Notes under the pieces: model-generated
What the model was told of the DNA's origin: nothing
What the model saw: the letters and a program-made list of their open reading frames with translations, nothing else
Databases searched by the model: none
Shown: piece by piece, positions 9,033 to 17,199 of the stretch
Numbering within the stretch: position 1 is the stretch's first letter
Layout: each line of letters begins with the position of its first letter
Translations under genes and position numbers: made by a program
Assembly (NCBI GenBank): GCA_019637175.1
Contig: JAHBWD010000032.1
Location: forward strand, 1-64,000
Source of the DNA: Labilithrix sp.
GTDB taxonomy: Bacteria > Myxococcota_A > Polyangia > Polyangiales > Polyangiaceae
DNA length: 64,000 bases
Reading direction: 5' to 3'

Positions 9033-10070
9033 GTGACCACGCCCGATCCGCAGAAGCGCGACATCTTGCGGCGCGTGCGCGTGTTCGCCGATCTCGCCGA
9101 CGAGGAGTGCGACGCCGTGCTCGCGGCGCTCAAGGCCCGTCGCGGTGCGCCCGGCGACACGCTCTTCCGCGAGGGCGACCGCGGCGACTCGCTCATGATC
9201 GTCCTCGACGGCCAGCTCGTCGCGACGGCCGGCGGTGAGACGATCGCGACGCTCGGCCCCGGGGAGGTCGTGGGCGAGATGGCGTTCGTCGACGCCGAGC
9301 CGCGCTCCGCGACCGTCGCGTCGCCGAACGGCGCCACCGTGCTCGAGTTCACGCGCGAAGCGCTCGCGGGCCTTCGAAGGAGCGCGCCGCGCGTCGCCGC
9401 GGCCATCCAACGCAACGTCCTCTTCGACGTCGCGCGCCGCCTCCGCGACGCGGGCGAGAAGCTCACCGACGGCGCGAGCCTCTCGAAGAACGCGCCGCCC
9501 GCGTCGATGCGAAGGCCCAGCCGCGGGCTCACCGTCGATCAGCTTCGATCGATCCCCGCGCTCGCGTCGTACGCGCACGACGATCTCGAGCTGCTCGCGT
9601 ACATCGCGACGCTGCGCTCGTTCGCGCCGGGCGAGGTCTTGATGAAGGAGCTCTCCGAGGGCGACGCGTGCTGGCTCTTGCTCACGGGCGAGGTCTCGGT
9701 CACGCGCGCCGCGTCCGCGACGTCGCTCGCGACGCTCGGCCCCGGCGCGCTCGTCGGGCAGCTCGCGCTGCTCGATCGCGCGCCGCGATCGGCGACGGTG
9801 ACGGCGGCGCGCGAGACGCACACGCTCGAGGTCCGCGCCGACGCCTTCGCCAACCTCGTTCGCGCGTCGTCTCCCGTCGCGCTCCGGTTCCAGGAGCAGG
9901 TCGCCCTCGCCGGCGTTCGTCAGCTCCGCGCCGCCACGCTGCGCATCGCCGAAGGCTCGCGCGCCTCGATCCCCTCGACGGCCGGCCGCATGCTCGACGT
10001 CGACGACTGGGACGACGCCGCGTCTCCGTCTCTCGAGCTCGCCATCGATCCCGCGTCGATCCGCCGCTGA
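9033..10070 (+). CDS. Protein with two cyclic-nucleotide-binding domains
   Basis: The 345 residues hold two CRP-type beta-roll domains, about 15-130 and 170-290. The phosphate-binding cassette of the first is GEMAFVDAEPRSATV, with the ribose-binding Glu and phosphate-binding Arg. The second reads GQLALLDRAPRSATV, so the Glu is Gln and nucleotide binding may be altered. There is no helix-turn-helix, kinase or channel domain, so it is not a CRP-type transcription factor by itself. It is probably a cytoplasmic sensor or scaffold. The MetX-like lipoprotein gene starts 4 bases downstream, so they form an operon. Confidence 0.88.
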   Translation: MTTPDPQKRDILRRVRVFADLADEECDAVLAALKARRGAPGDTLFREGDRGDSLMIVLDGQLVATAGGETIATLGPGEVVGEMAFVDAEPRSATVASPNGATVLEFTREALAGLRRSAPRVAAAIQRNVLFDVARRLRDAGEKLTDGASLSKNAPPASMRRPSRGLTVDQLRSIPALASYAHDDLELLAYIATLRSFAPGEVLMKELSEGDACWLLLTGEVSVTRAASATSLATLGPGALVGQLALLDRAPRSATVTAARETHTLEVRADAFANLVRASSPVALRFQEQVALAGVRQLRAATLRIAEGSRASIPSTAGRMLDVDDWDDAASPSLELAIDPASIRR

Positions 10071-10074
10071 TCCC

Positions 10075-11181
10075 ATGCGCCTCGTTCACCTCACTCTCCT
10101 CCCTCTCCTCGCCCTCGTCGCCTGCGGCGGCCCCGCGCTCCCGCCCCCGCCTCCGCCTCCACCTCTCGCGCCCGCTCCCGCGCGCGCACCCGCCCTCGCC
10201 CTCGCGCCCGCGCCCGCGCCCGCCGATCCCGATCAGCGCCTCGCCGATCTCGGCACCTGCGCCCTCGAGTCCGGCGAGCGCATCGAGCAGTGTCGCATCG
10301 GCTACCGCACGTTCGGCGCGCTCGACGCCGCCAAGTCGAACGCCGTTCTGTTCCCGACGTGGTTCACCGGCACCACCAAGAACCTCGCCGACGTCGTGCC
10401 CGACAAGCTCGTCGACACGAAGCGGTTCTACTTGATCCTCGTCGACGCGATCGGCGACGGCGTGTCGTCGTCGCCGTCGAACAGCCGCACGCAGGGGCGC
10501 CTCGCGTTCCCGCGCTTCACGATCCGCGACATGGTCGAGAGCCAGCGCCGCTTGCTGAGCGAGCACCTCGGCGTCGAGCGCCTCCACACGGTGATGGGCA
10601 TCTCGATGGGCGGCATGCAGGCGATCGAGTGGAGCGTCACGCACCCGGAGCGCGTCGGTCGCGTCGTGCCGATCGTGGGCACGCCGCAGCTCACGTCCCA
10701 CGACCTCCACCTTTGGACGACGGAGCTCCACGCGCTCCAAGGCGACGTCGCTTACCAGAACGGCGCGTACGAAGGCCGCCCTCGGATCAAGTCCGTCCTC
10801 GATCTGCACAACCTGATGTTGACGACGCCGGCTTACCGCGCCGAGCAGACGAGCCGCGAAGCGTTCCCCGCCTGGCTCGCGGCGCGCGAGGCCGAGACGA
10901 CCTTCGACTGGAACGACTGGCATCGGCAGCTCGAGGCGATGCTCGCGCACGACGTCGCGAAGCCGTACGGATCGATCGAGGCGGCCGCGAAGCGCGTCAA
11001 GGCCAAGGGCCTCGTCGTCGTGGCCGAGCACGATCACATGGTGAGCCCGATCCCCGCGCGCGCGTTCGCGAAGGCGACGGGCGCCAAGCTCGTCGTGCTC
11101 GACGGTCCGTGCGGGCACGTCGCGCCGGGGTGCGAGGCGCCCAAGCTCGCGAAGGCGGTGAGCGCGTTCCTCGCGGAGTGA
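10075..11181 (+). CDS. MetX-like alpha/beta hydrolase lipoprotein
   Basis: The fold resembles homoserine O-acetyltransferase. The nucleophile elbow GISMGGMQAIEW matches MetX, with a likely catalytic Asp in EHDHMVSP and His in GPCGHVAPG, so the triad looks complete. Unlike MetX, it starts with a lipoprotein signal (LLALVACGG) and an Ala/Pro-rich linker of about 35 residues, so it should act outside the cytoplasm, where acetyl-CoA is absent. A hydrolase or transacylase role is more likely than methionine biosynthesis. It follows the cyclic-nucleotide-binding gene by 4 bases. Confidence 0.85.
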   Translation: MRLVHLTLLPLLALVACGGPALPPPPPPPPLAPAPARAPALALAPAPAPADPDQRLADLGTCALESGERIEQCRIGYRTFGALDAAKSNAVLFPTWFTGTTKNLADVVPDKLVDTKRFYLILVDAIGDGVSSSPSNSRTQGRLAFPRFTIRDMVESQRRLLSEHLGVERLHTVMGISMGGMQAIEWSVTHPERVGRVVPIVGTPQLTSHDLHLWTTELHALQGDVAYQNGAYEGRPRIKSVLDLHNLMLTTPAYRAEQTSREAFPAWLAAREAETTFDWNDWHRQLEAMLAHDVAKPYGSIEAAAKRVKAKGLVVVAEHDHMVSPIPARAFAKATGAKLVVLDGPCGHVAPGCEAPKLAKAVSAFLAE

Positions 11182-11194
11182 TCGCGAGTGACCG

Positions 11195-11626
11195 CTAGCC
11201 CGCGACGGCGCGCGCGAGCGCGTCGAGCTGCTCGCCGCCGACGCGCGTGGCGAGCGGCGCGATGATCGCTTTGCCGAGCCGGGCGAGCGGGCCGTGCCAG
11301 GTCTCGATCGACTGCACGCGGGTGCCTTCGCCGTCGCGCTCGAAGACGAAGCGATGCTCCGCCCAGACGAGGCCGCGGACGCCGCCGCGCCATGCGAGCT
11401 CGCGCGGGCGGTCGGAGACCGTGACGCGCAGCGACGAGGCGACGGGAGCTCCTGCGATCCGCACGCGCAGGCGGTCGCCCGTCTTCAGCGCCGCGCGCGA
11501 CGCCACGCCGACGGCGCAAAACGATCGCGGCATCCAGCTCGGCCACGACGCGAGATCCGCGAGCTGATCGAAGGCCCGCTCGGGCGGAACGTCGACCTTG
11601 CGCTCGGCGCGCGCGACGAAGGGCAT
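11195..11626 (-). CDS. SRPBCC-fold protein (polyketide cyclase/START-like)
   Basis: The 143-residue protein has the typical single-domain SRPBCC pattern: an N-terminal strand ERKVDVPPERAFDQL, the W-x-x-WMP segment (LASWPSWMPR), a central beta sheet and a C-terminal helix (LATRVGGEQLDALARAVA). Members bind hydrophobic ligands, often as accessory lipid-binding or cyclase-like proteins, and the ligand here is unknown. ATG 11626 was chosen because the domain begins right after it; the upstream extension to 11704 is Arg/Cys-rich and unlikely. The gene converges on the MetX-like gene with a 13-base gap. Confidence 0.8.
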   Translation of the reverse strand: MPFVARAERKVDVPPERAFDQLADLASWPSWMPRSFCAVGVASRAALKTGDRLRVRIAGAPVASSLRVTVSDRPRELAWRGGVRGLVWAEHRFVFERDGEGTRVQSIETWHGPLARLGKAIIAPLATRVGGEQLDALARAVAG

Positions 11627-11730
11627 GCGCCGACGCTCGCACGACGCACGCACGCAGCGCAACGTCGGATCTCGCGATGGCTCGCTTTGCGTTCGGGGCC
11701 ACATGCGCTACGGTGGGCGGTCTCATCGTG

Positions 11731-12111
11731 ATGAACCGGCGAAACAAGGACGCGGCGAATCGCTTCGCCGAGCGGCGACGCCGCGAAGACGAAGCGCCGC
11801 GCCTTACCGCGGAGATCCCGAAGCTCGAAAGTCTTCGGCTCGACGTGGAAGAGCGGAGGCCGGGCGTCGTCTCGGCCGAGGTCTCGCACATCCGCCGGGT
11901 GGTCGTCGCGCACGCGCCTGCGCTCTTCGAGGTGCCGTGCAGCGATCCGTCGTGTCAAGACGGCGGGCACGACCTGACGAACGCCATCATGCGTGGGCTC
12001 CGCAACTCCGACACCCGCTTCGAAGGCGAAGACGTGTGTCTCGGTCAAGTCGGCAACGCGTCGTGCGAGCGCGTGCTTCGGTTCGTGGCCACCGCCACGT
12101 ATCACGCTTGA
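11731..12111 (+). CDS. Small conserved-type protein with C-terminal Cys motif
   Basis: The 126-residue protein has an Arg/Lys-rich N terminus followed by a domain with four cysteines, two of them in PCSDPSCQDGGHDLT and two further on (DVCLGQ, ASCERV). These may form a metal site or disulfides. There is no signal peptide in the chosen form. I do not recognise the family with certainty. A TACGGT box lies 16 bases upstream of the ATG (13 upstream of an adjacent GTG). An upstream start at 11677 would add 18 residues but would put the start before this box. Confidence 0.65.
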   Translation: MNRRNKDAANRFAERRRREDEAPRLTAEIPKLESLRLDVEERRPGVVSAEVSHIRRVVVAHAPALFEVPCSDPSCQDGGHDLTNAIMRGLRNSDTRFEGEDVCLGQVGNASCERVLRFVATATYHA

Positions 12112-12167
12112 GCCGTGCCCCCGACGCGCGCCGTGACCGGCGCGCTGCCCCTCCTCGAAAGAACAGC

Positions 12168-13460
12168 ATGCAATCCATCTCGAGCGCTCCCCATGTCGGA
12201 GCGCCGCCTGACGTCCTTCCTCGCTTCGCAACCCTCGGCCTCACGCTGCCGCTCCTCCGCGCCGTCGCGGTCGAGGGCTACGAAGAGCCCACGCCCGTCC
12301 AGCGCCGGGCGATCCCTCACGTGCTCGAGGGCCGCGATCTGCTCGGCTGCGCGCAGACGGGCACCGGCAAGACCGCCGCCTTCGTCCTGCCGATCCTCCA
12401 GCGGCTCGCCGCGCGCGGCCGCGGCGACGGCCGCATTCGAACCCTCGTGCTCGCGCCGACGCGAGAGCTCGCCGCTCAGATCGGCGAGCGCACCGGCGCG
12501 TACGGCCGAAACCTCGGCCTCCGGCACGCGGTCATCTACGGCGGCGTCGGTCAACGCAACCAGGAAGAGGCGCTCCGAAAGAAGCCCGACATCCTGATCG
12601 CGACGCCGGGCCGCCTGCTCGATCTGATGGAGCAGGGCTTCGTCCGGCTCGACGGCGTCGAGATCCTCGTCCTCGACGAGGCCGATCGGATGCTCGACAT
12701 GGGCTTCATCCACGACGTGAAGCGCGTCGTGCGGGCCGTCCCGACGCAGCGTCAGACGCTGCTCTTCTCCGCGACCATGCCCCCGGCGATCGCCGAGCTC
12801 GCGCGCGGGATCCTCATCGATCCGATCCGCGTCGACGTCGTTCCTCAGTCGACCACGGCCGACAAGATCGCGCAGTCGCTCTACTACGTCGACAAGCGCG
12901 ACAAGCGCGCGCTCCTCGAGCAAGTGCTGCGCGGCGAGGGCGTCGCGCGGACGCTCGTGTTCACGCGCACGAAGCACGGCGCCAACCGCCTCGTCGAGCA
13001 GCTCGACCGCGCGGGTATCGACGCCGCGGCCATTCACGGCAACAAGTCTCAGGGCGCGCGCGAGCGCGCGCTCGAGGGCTTCCGCAACGGATCGATCCCC
13101 GTCCTGATCGCGACCGACCTCGCCGCGCGTGGCATCGACGTCGAGGGCATCAGCCACGTCGTCAACTACGACTTGCCCAACGTCCCCGAGCAGTACGTGC
13201 ACCGCATCGGCCGAACGGCGCGCGCGGGCGCCGAGGGCCGCGCCATTTCGTTCTGCGACGTCGAGGAGCGCGGAATGCTCGCCGACATCGAGAAGCTCAT
13301 CAGGCAGCGCATCCCCGTCGCGGGCGCGATCTCCGCGCCGCCGCAAGGGGGCGCGCCGCAGGCGCAGCGAGACGCCGCGAAGCGGCCCGAACGACCCGAA
13401 GCTCCGCCGCAGCGGCGAAGACGCCGCCGCCGTCACCGAGGGCCGCGTACTTCGCCCTAG
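12168..13460 (+). CDS. rhlE: RhlE-type DEAD-box RNA helicase
   Basis: The 430-residue helicase has a Q motif (EPTPVQRRAI), Walker A (AQTGTGKT), PTRELA, DEADRMLDMGFIHDVKRV (very close to the RhlE signature), SAT, ARGIDVEGISHVVNYDLP and HRIGRTARAG. A short basic Arg-rich tail follows the helicase core. It probably remodels structured RNA in ribosome maturation or mRNA turnover. It starts at ATG 12168, 56 bases after the preceding gene, and is followed by a hairpin at 13462-13478. Confidence 0.93.
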   Translation: MQSISSAPHVGAPPDVLPRFATLGLTLPLLRAVAVEGYEEPTPVQRRAIPHVLEGRDLLGCAQTGTGKTAAFVLPILQRLAARGRGDGRIRTLVLAPTRELAAQIGERTGAYGRNLGLRHAVIYGGVGQRNQEEALRKKPDILIATPGRLLDLMEQGFVRLDGVEILVLDEADRMLDMGFIHDVKRVVRAVPTQRQTLLFSATMPPAIAELARGILIDPIRVDVVPQSTTADKIAQSLYYVDKRDKRALLEQVLRGEGVARTLVFTRTKHGANRLVEQLDRAGIDAAAIHGNKSQGARERALEGFRNGSIPVLIATDLAARGIDVEGISHVVNYDLPNVPEQYVHRIGRTARAGAEGRAISFCDVEERGMLADIEKLIRQRIPVAGAISAPPQGGAPQAQRDAAKRPERPEAPPQRRRRRRRHRGPRTSP

Positions 13461-13461
13461 C

Positions 13462-13478
13462 CCGTGCTAAAAGCACGG
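13462..13478 (+). terminator. Short hairpin after the helicase gene
   Basis: Perfect 7-bp arms CCGTGCT / AGCACGG with an AAA loop lie directly after the helicase stop. There is no T tract, so it is a weak terminator or a 3-prime stabilising hairpin. Just beyond, two near-identical direct repeats (GGCTTAACGAGCATC at 13481-13495 and GGCTTACGAGCATC at 13500-13513) precede the next gene. Confidence 0.5.
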
Positions 13479-13527
13479 TTGGCTTAACGAGCATCGGCTG
13501 GCTTACGAGCATCCGTGAAAGGACCCC

Positions 13528-13710
13528 ATGTCGAACCCCAGCGTCAACAAGCGTCAGAAAGAGCGGCAGCGCCAGGAGCGCCAGCGCGAGAAGCTCGCCA
13601 AGCGCGAAGACCGCAAGCGCGACAAGGCCAATCGTCCCGCCGGGCCCGCGGGCGAAGATCCCGACATCGCCGGCATCGTCCCCGGCCCGCAGCCTCCGCC
13701 CGAGTGGTGA
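13528..13710 (+). CDS. Small highly basic protein (60 residues)
   Basis: The N-terminal 38 residues are almost all Lys, Arg, Gln and Glu (for example KRQKERQRQERQREKLAKRE) and should form one charged helix. The C terminus is Pro/Gly-rich and ends PPPEW. A good Shine-Dalgarno (GAAAGGA) lies just upstream of ATG 13528, and a strong terminator follows at 13755-13788, so it is a self-contained gene. Nucleic-acid or ribosome binding is plausible from the charge but not shown. Confidence 0.75.
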   Translation: MSNPSVNKRQKERQRQERQREKLAKREDRKRDKANRPAGPAGEDPDIAGIVPGPQPPPEW

Positions 13711-13754
13711 GGCCAGCCGGCCCTTCGTGACAGGGGGGAGGGCCGACAAAAGCG

Positions 13755-13788
13755 AAGAAGCCGCGGCCCGTGAGGACCGCGGCTTCTT
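13755..13788. terminator. Bidirectional intrinsic terminator
   Basis: Perfect 12-bp arms (13755-13766 and 13777-13788, AAGAAGCCGCGG and its complement) surround a 10-base loop. The arm ends provide AAGAAG / CTTCTT, giving T-rich 3-prime ends on both strands. It lies between the convergent small basic protein and cyclopropane synthase genes and should stop transcription from both. Confidence 0.88.
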
Positions 13789-13824
13789 GCGTTCTGGGCT
13801 CCTTGGCGACGGGAGCCGACCCGA

Positions 13825-15054
13825 TCAGACCGGGACTTCCTTGCCGACGTACTTGGTGCGGTCGTAGCTGTTGATGTTCTTGTTGAACACCACCTGGAAC
13901 GCCGCCGCGTTGCCCTGCTCGCCGATCTTGACCGACCACGCGAGGAAGAGGTGCCAGATGCGGTACCAGCGCTCGCCGTAGGTATCGAGGATCGCCTGGC
14001 GGTTCGACACCCAGTTGTCGTGCCACTTCTTGAGCGTCCACGCGTACTGCATGCCGACGTTCTCGACCGAGCGGACTTCGAACTTCGACTTCTCGGCGTA
14101 CTTCATCATCTCCGAGAGCGGCAGCGACGCGTCGGCGCCGGGGAAGATGTACTTGTTCATGAAGAGACCCCAGATGAGGTCTTCGGGGCGGAGGCCGATG
14201 GGCGCGATGCCCTCGTCGCCGCCGCGGCGGAGGCCCGTCCACTGGAGGAGGAAGTTCCCGTCGTCCTTCAGGAGGCCGTACATCTGGTCGAAGAACTTCT
14301 GGAGGTTCTTCACGCCGACGTGCTCGACCATCTCGAGGCTGACGATCTTGTCGAACTGGCGCTTCGGGATGTCGCGGTAGTCGAGGCAGAGGATGCGCGC
14401 GCGGTCGGCGACGCCGGCCTTCTCGATGCGCGCGTTGCCGAACTCCGTCTGGTTCTTGGAGATCGTGATGCCGGTCGAGTCGGCGCCGAAGTTGACGGCC
14501 GCGTGGCGGGCGAGGGTGCCCCAGCCGCAGCCGACGTCGAGGAGCTTCTCGCCCGGCTCGAGCATCAGCTTCTTGCAGACGCGGTTCATCTTCTCGTCTT
14601 GCGCTTCCTCGAGCGTCGTGTTCGTCGGGCCGTTCTTGAAGAAGGCCGCGGTGTAGATCATCCGCTCGCCGAGGAACCAGCCGAAGAAGTCGTTGCCGCG
14701 ATCGTAGTGGCCGCGGACGATGCGCTCGTCTTGCGCCTTCGAGTGGATCGTGACCTCGGGGATGAAGTTCGAGAAGAAGAAGCGGAAGTGCTCCGCCGTG
14801 ATCCCGTACGTCACGTAGCGGTCGCGCTCGTCGAGGAACGCGTGCATGTCGCCCGGGATGTCGATGAGGCCGTCGAAGTACGCCTCGAACAGCGTCGTCA
14901 TCGGGACCTTGCCCTTGGCGAAGCGCTCGGCGAGCTTGTGATCGTGGAAGCGGAGGTGACGCTCGATGCCTGCGCCGGCCTTCCCGCTGATGGGGGCCTC
15001 TTCCGGCCGGTGTTGCTGCTGCGAAGACTGCTGGCGGAATGCGTGCACGGTCAC
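13825..15054 (-). CDS. cfa: Cyclopropane-fatty-acyl-phospholipid synthase family methyltransferase
   Basis: It transfers a methylene or methyl group from SAM to unsaturated acyl chains of membrane phospholipids. The 409 residues include the family entry motif RGHYDRGNDFFGWFLG, SAM motif I (LLDVGCGWGTLA, about residue 168), ISLEMVEHVG-type catalytic region (KIVSLEMVEHVGVKN), and the C-terminal WYRIWHLFLAWS helix. GTG 15054 is chosen because AGAGGAG lies 6 bases upstream; a longer frame to 15147 overlaps the promoter. A promoter at 15119-15147 and a leader with a 7-bp hairpin precede it. Confidence 0.9.
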   Translation of the reverse strand: MTVHAFRQQSSQQQHRPEEAPISGKAGAGIERHLRFHDHKLAERFAKGKVPMTTLFEAYFDGLIDIPGDMHAFLDERDRYVTYGITAEHFRFFFSNFIPEVTIHSKAQDERIVRGHYDRGNDFFGWFLGERMIYTAAFFKNGPTNTTLEEAQDEKMNRVCKKLMLEPGEKLLDVGCGWGTLARHAAVNFGADSTGITISKNQTEFGNARIEKAGVADRARILCLDYRDIPKRQFDKIVSLEMVEHVGVKNLQKFFDQMYGLLKDDGNFLLQWTGLRRGGDEGIAPIGLRPEDLIWGLFMNKYIFPGADASLPLSEMMKYAEKSKFEVRSVENVGMQYAWTLKKWHDNWVSNRQAILDTYGERWYRIWHLFLAWSVKIGEQGNAAAFQVVFNKNINSYDRTKYVGKEVPV

Positions 15055-15074
15055 TTGAGGCTCCTCTTTCTCGT

Positions 15075-15092
15075 CCTCACGAAGACGTGAGG
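15075..15092 (-). other. Leader hairpin upstream of the cyclopropane synthase gene
   Basis: Perfect 7-bp arms CCTCACG / CGTGAGG with an AAGA loop lie in the predicted 5-prime leader, upstream of the Shine-Dalgarno at 15061-15067. It could affect mRNA stability or translation. No riboswitch architecture is apparent. Confidence 0.4.
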
Positions 15093-15118
15093 CCCCGCTC
15101 GAGAGCGACGGGTCGCAC

Positions 15119-15147
15119 CTTCTAAACGCGAGTTGGCGTTGGTGCAA
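15119..15147 (-). promoter_or_regulatory. Sigma-70-type promoter of the cyclopropane synthase gene
   Basis: On the minus strand TTGCAC (15147-15142) and TAGAAG (15124-15119) are separated by 17 bp. The predicted start near 15112 gives a leader of about 58 bases, which contains a hairpin and a good Shine-Dalgarno. This is one of the few genes here with a conventional leader. Confidence 0.55.
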
Positions 15148-15191
15148 GCCGACCTGGGGCGCGAAGGCGGCTTCACGCCAGCAGAGCTCGG

Positions 15192-15219
15192 AAAAATGGG
15201 GGCTTCGTGGGGTCGAAGC
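15192..15219 (-). terminator. Terminator-like hairpin after the HEAT/DUF4132-like gene
   Basis: On the minus strand GCTTCG - ACCCCA - CGAAGC (15219-15202) is followed by CCCCCA and five Ts (15196-15192). The 6-bp stem is short, but the position 4 bases past the stop and the T run support termination of the four-gene operon. Confidence 0.5.
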
Positions 15220-15222
15220 GCG

Positions 15223-17166
15223 TCAGCTTTCGACCTGGGCGAGCACGAAGCGCACGCGATCGTGATCACGCGCGCCGGTGAGGGCTTCTTCCCCCAGGCG
15301 GACGGCCGACGGGGCGCCCTCGCGGCGGACGACGCACCCGAGGACGATCGGGCGCCACAAGGGGTGCGTCAGGAGGAAGCGCCGCACGAAGCGCACCTCG
15401 ATCGTGAGCTTGTCGGCGTAGGCCTCGGCCAGCGTGCGCCGCGCCTCGAGCAGCGCCTCTTCGACGCTCGCGACGTGGAGCTTCACGCGGTGGCCGAGCT
15501 CGTCCGAGGGGAGGCGAACCACCGGCTCGCCGCTCGCGTCGGTCACCTCGATCGCGCCGCCGTGGCGGACGCGCACGACGAGCTCGCGGTCGCCGTCGAG
15601 GAATCGCCGCGCGCCGCCGTCGTCGAGGCCGAAGCGGCGGAGGTACGCGAACGGCCTCTCGCTCTCGGGCACCGCGCGCGTCGCGACCGCGAGCGCCTTC
15701 TGCGCCTTCTCGCGATCGCGCCGCTTCGGGCCGGTCTCCGACCAGTGCACGAGCCACGCGAACGCCACGCGGCACGGCGAGGCGGCGATCGCGTCCGGAT
15801 CCCACACGAGCTCGACCTCCGACGTGGTTCCTCGCCGCCAGCGCTCGCGGGCCGACGTGCGGAGGTTGCGATCGATCTCCTCGCACGCGGCGTCGACGCC
15901 AGCCTCCGACAGCAGGTGCGCGATCGCGCGAAGGATCCAGTCCGGGAAGCGATGCCGCTCCTGCGAGGCGACGAACGCCGCGCGGATCGCGTCGATGAGC
16001 GTTCGCGCCGACTTGGGCTCGAGCGCGCGCCGCACGTCGGGCACGATCGCGTCGACGTGCGTGGCGCGAAGCAGCGCGAGGCGGCCGGCGAGCGCGTCGA
16101 TCTCCGCGCGCGTGACCGGCTCGCCGTCGCGCCACGCGACGCGAGGCCCGTCGTCGGTGATCACGAAGTGCGCGGCGAGCCACGCCGGCGGCTTCGGCTG
16201 TCGCGGCGCGGCGAGGGCGGCGCGCGTGCGGGCGACGAGCGTGTCTTCGCCGGTGGCCTTCGGCACGAGGGGCTCGGCGCCGGAGAGCTTCTCGAGCGCC
16301 GAGGTCATGTGGACGCGCGTGCGGGCGTCGCGCTCGCGCGAAATCGCCTGGCGGAGGATCGGGATCGCGTCGTGATCGCCGAGCAGCGCGAGCAGCCCCG
16401 CGACCGCGCGTCGCGTGCCCGGCGCGCTCGCCTGGAGGAGCGGCAGCGCGTGCTTCGCCGCCGCGGGCCCGCGGCGCACGAGCAGACCCACGGCGAGCTC
16501 GCGCGTCGGCGCGTCGTCGAGCAGCGCGCAGAGCGAGGGATCGTCGACGCGCTCGGGGTGATCGAGGAGGAGCTTGGCCCAGAGGAGGCGTCGCACCGGC
16601 GGCGTCTCGTGGGCGAGCAGCGTCTCGACGGCGACGGCCGCGCGGTCTTGGAACGTCGTGAAGAAGCTCTTCACGATCGCGTCGGTGAGCGCCTTCTTCG
16701 CCGGATCGAGCGCGACGACGACGCGCAGCGCGACCCACGGAGCCTCGACGCGCCCGCCGAACGCGCGCTGCACGTGGAGCCACGGACCCGCGAGCGCCGC
16801 GCCGAGGTATGGCAGGCCCGTGCCGTAGCGAGGGACGGCGTGGAGGCCCTCGATCGCCCAGCGCGCCGTCGCGACGAGCGCCGCCGGGCCGACGCGATCG
16901 ATCGCCTCGAGATCGACGGCGGCGGGCGTGAACATCGCGGCGGCCTCGGCCGGCGGAGGCAAGAGCTCGCGAACGCGCGCGCGCTCGCGCTCGTCGATCG
17001 CCGACTCGAGCTCCGCGAGGATCGCCGCGCCGCCGCCCTTCGCGCGCGCCGCGCGATCGAAGCTCGGGGCGTGCTGCCGGGCTTGGGCCTCGAGGAGGAG
17101 CGCGCGGGCGGCCTCGACGTCGCCCCCCTGCACGCGGAAGGCGAGCCGCGTGAGCGTCTCGTCCAT
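15223..17166 (-). CDS. HEAT-repeat protein with DUF4132-like C terminus
   Basis: The 647-residue protein has an Ala/Leu-rich alpha-solenoid of HEAT-like repeats across roughly residues 100-330 (for example SAPGTRRAVAGLLALLGDHD). Its C-terminal third contains W/F-rich sheet-forming segments resembling the DUF4132 domain often found with WGR or HEAT proteins. There is no signal peptide or membrane helix, so it is cytoplasmic. No catalytic motif is visible. It is the last gene of a minus-strand set with a TPR membrane protein, a deacetylase and an FGE-like protein. The DUF4132 assignment is tentative. Confidence 0.72.
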   Translation of the reverse strand: MDETLTRLAFRVQGGDVEAARALLLEAQARQHAPSFDRAARAKGGGAAILAELESAIDERERARVRELLPPPAEAAAMFTPAAVDLEAIDRVGPAALVATARWAIEGLHAVPRYGTGLPYLGAALAGPWLHVQRAFGGRVEAPWVALRVVVALDPAKKALTDAIVKSFFTTFQDRAAVAVETLLAHETPPVRRLLWAKLLLDHPERVDDPSLCALLDDAPTRELAVGLLVRRGPAAAKHALPLLQASAPGTRRAVAGLLALLGDHDAIPILRQAISRERDARTRVHMTSALEKLSGAEPLVPKATGEDTLVARTRAALAAPRQPKPPAWLAAHFVITDDGPRVAWRDGEPVTRAEIDALAGRLALLRATHVDAIVPDVRRALEPKSARTLIDAIRAAFVASQERHRFPDWILRAIAHLLSEAGVDAACEEIDRNLRTSARERWRRGTTSEVELVWDPDAIAASPCRVAFAWLVHWSETGPKRRDREKAQKALAVATRAVPESERPFAYLRRFGLDDGGARRFLDGDRELVVRVRHGGAIEVTDASGEPVVRLPSDELGHRVKLHVASVEEALLEARRTLAEAYADKLTIEVRFVRRFLLTHPLWRPIVLGCVVRREGAPSAVRLGEEALTGARDHDRVRFVLAQVES

Positions 17167-17199
17167 CGCGAGAACGCTAGCAGCGATCGGCGCCGCGCG

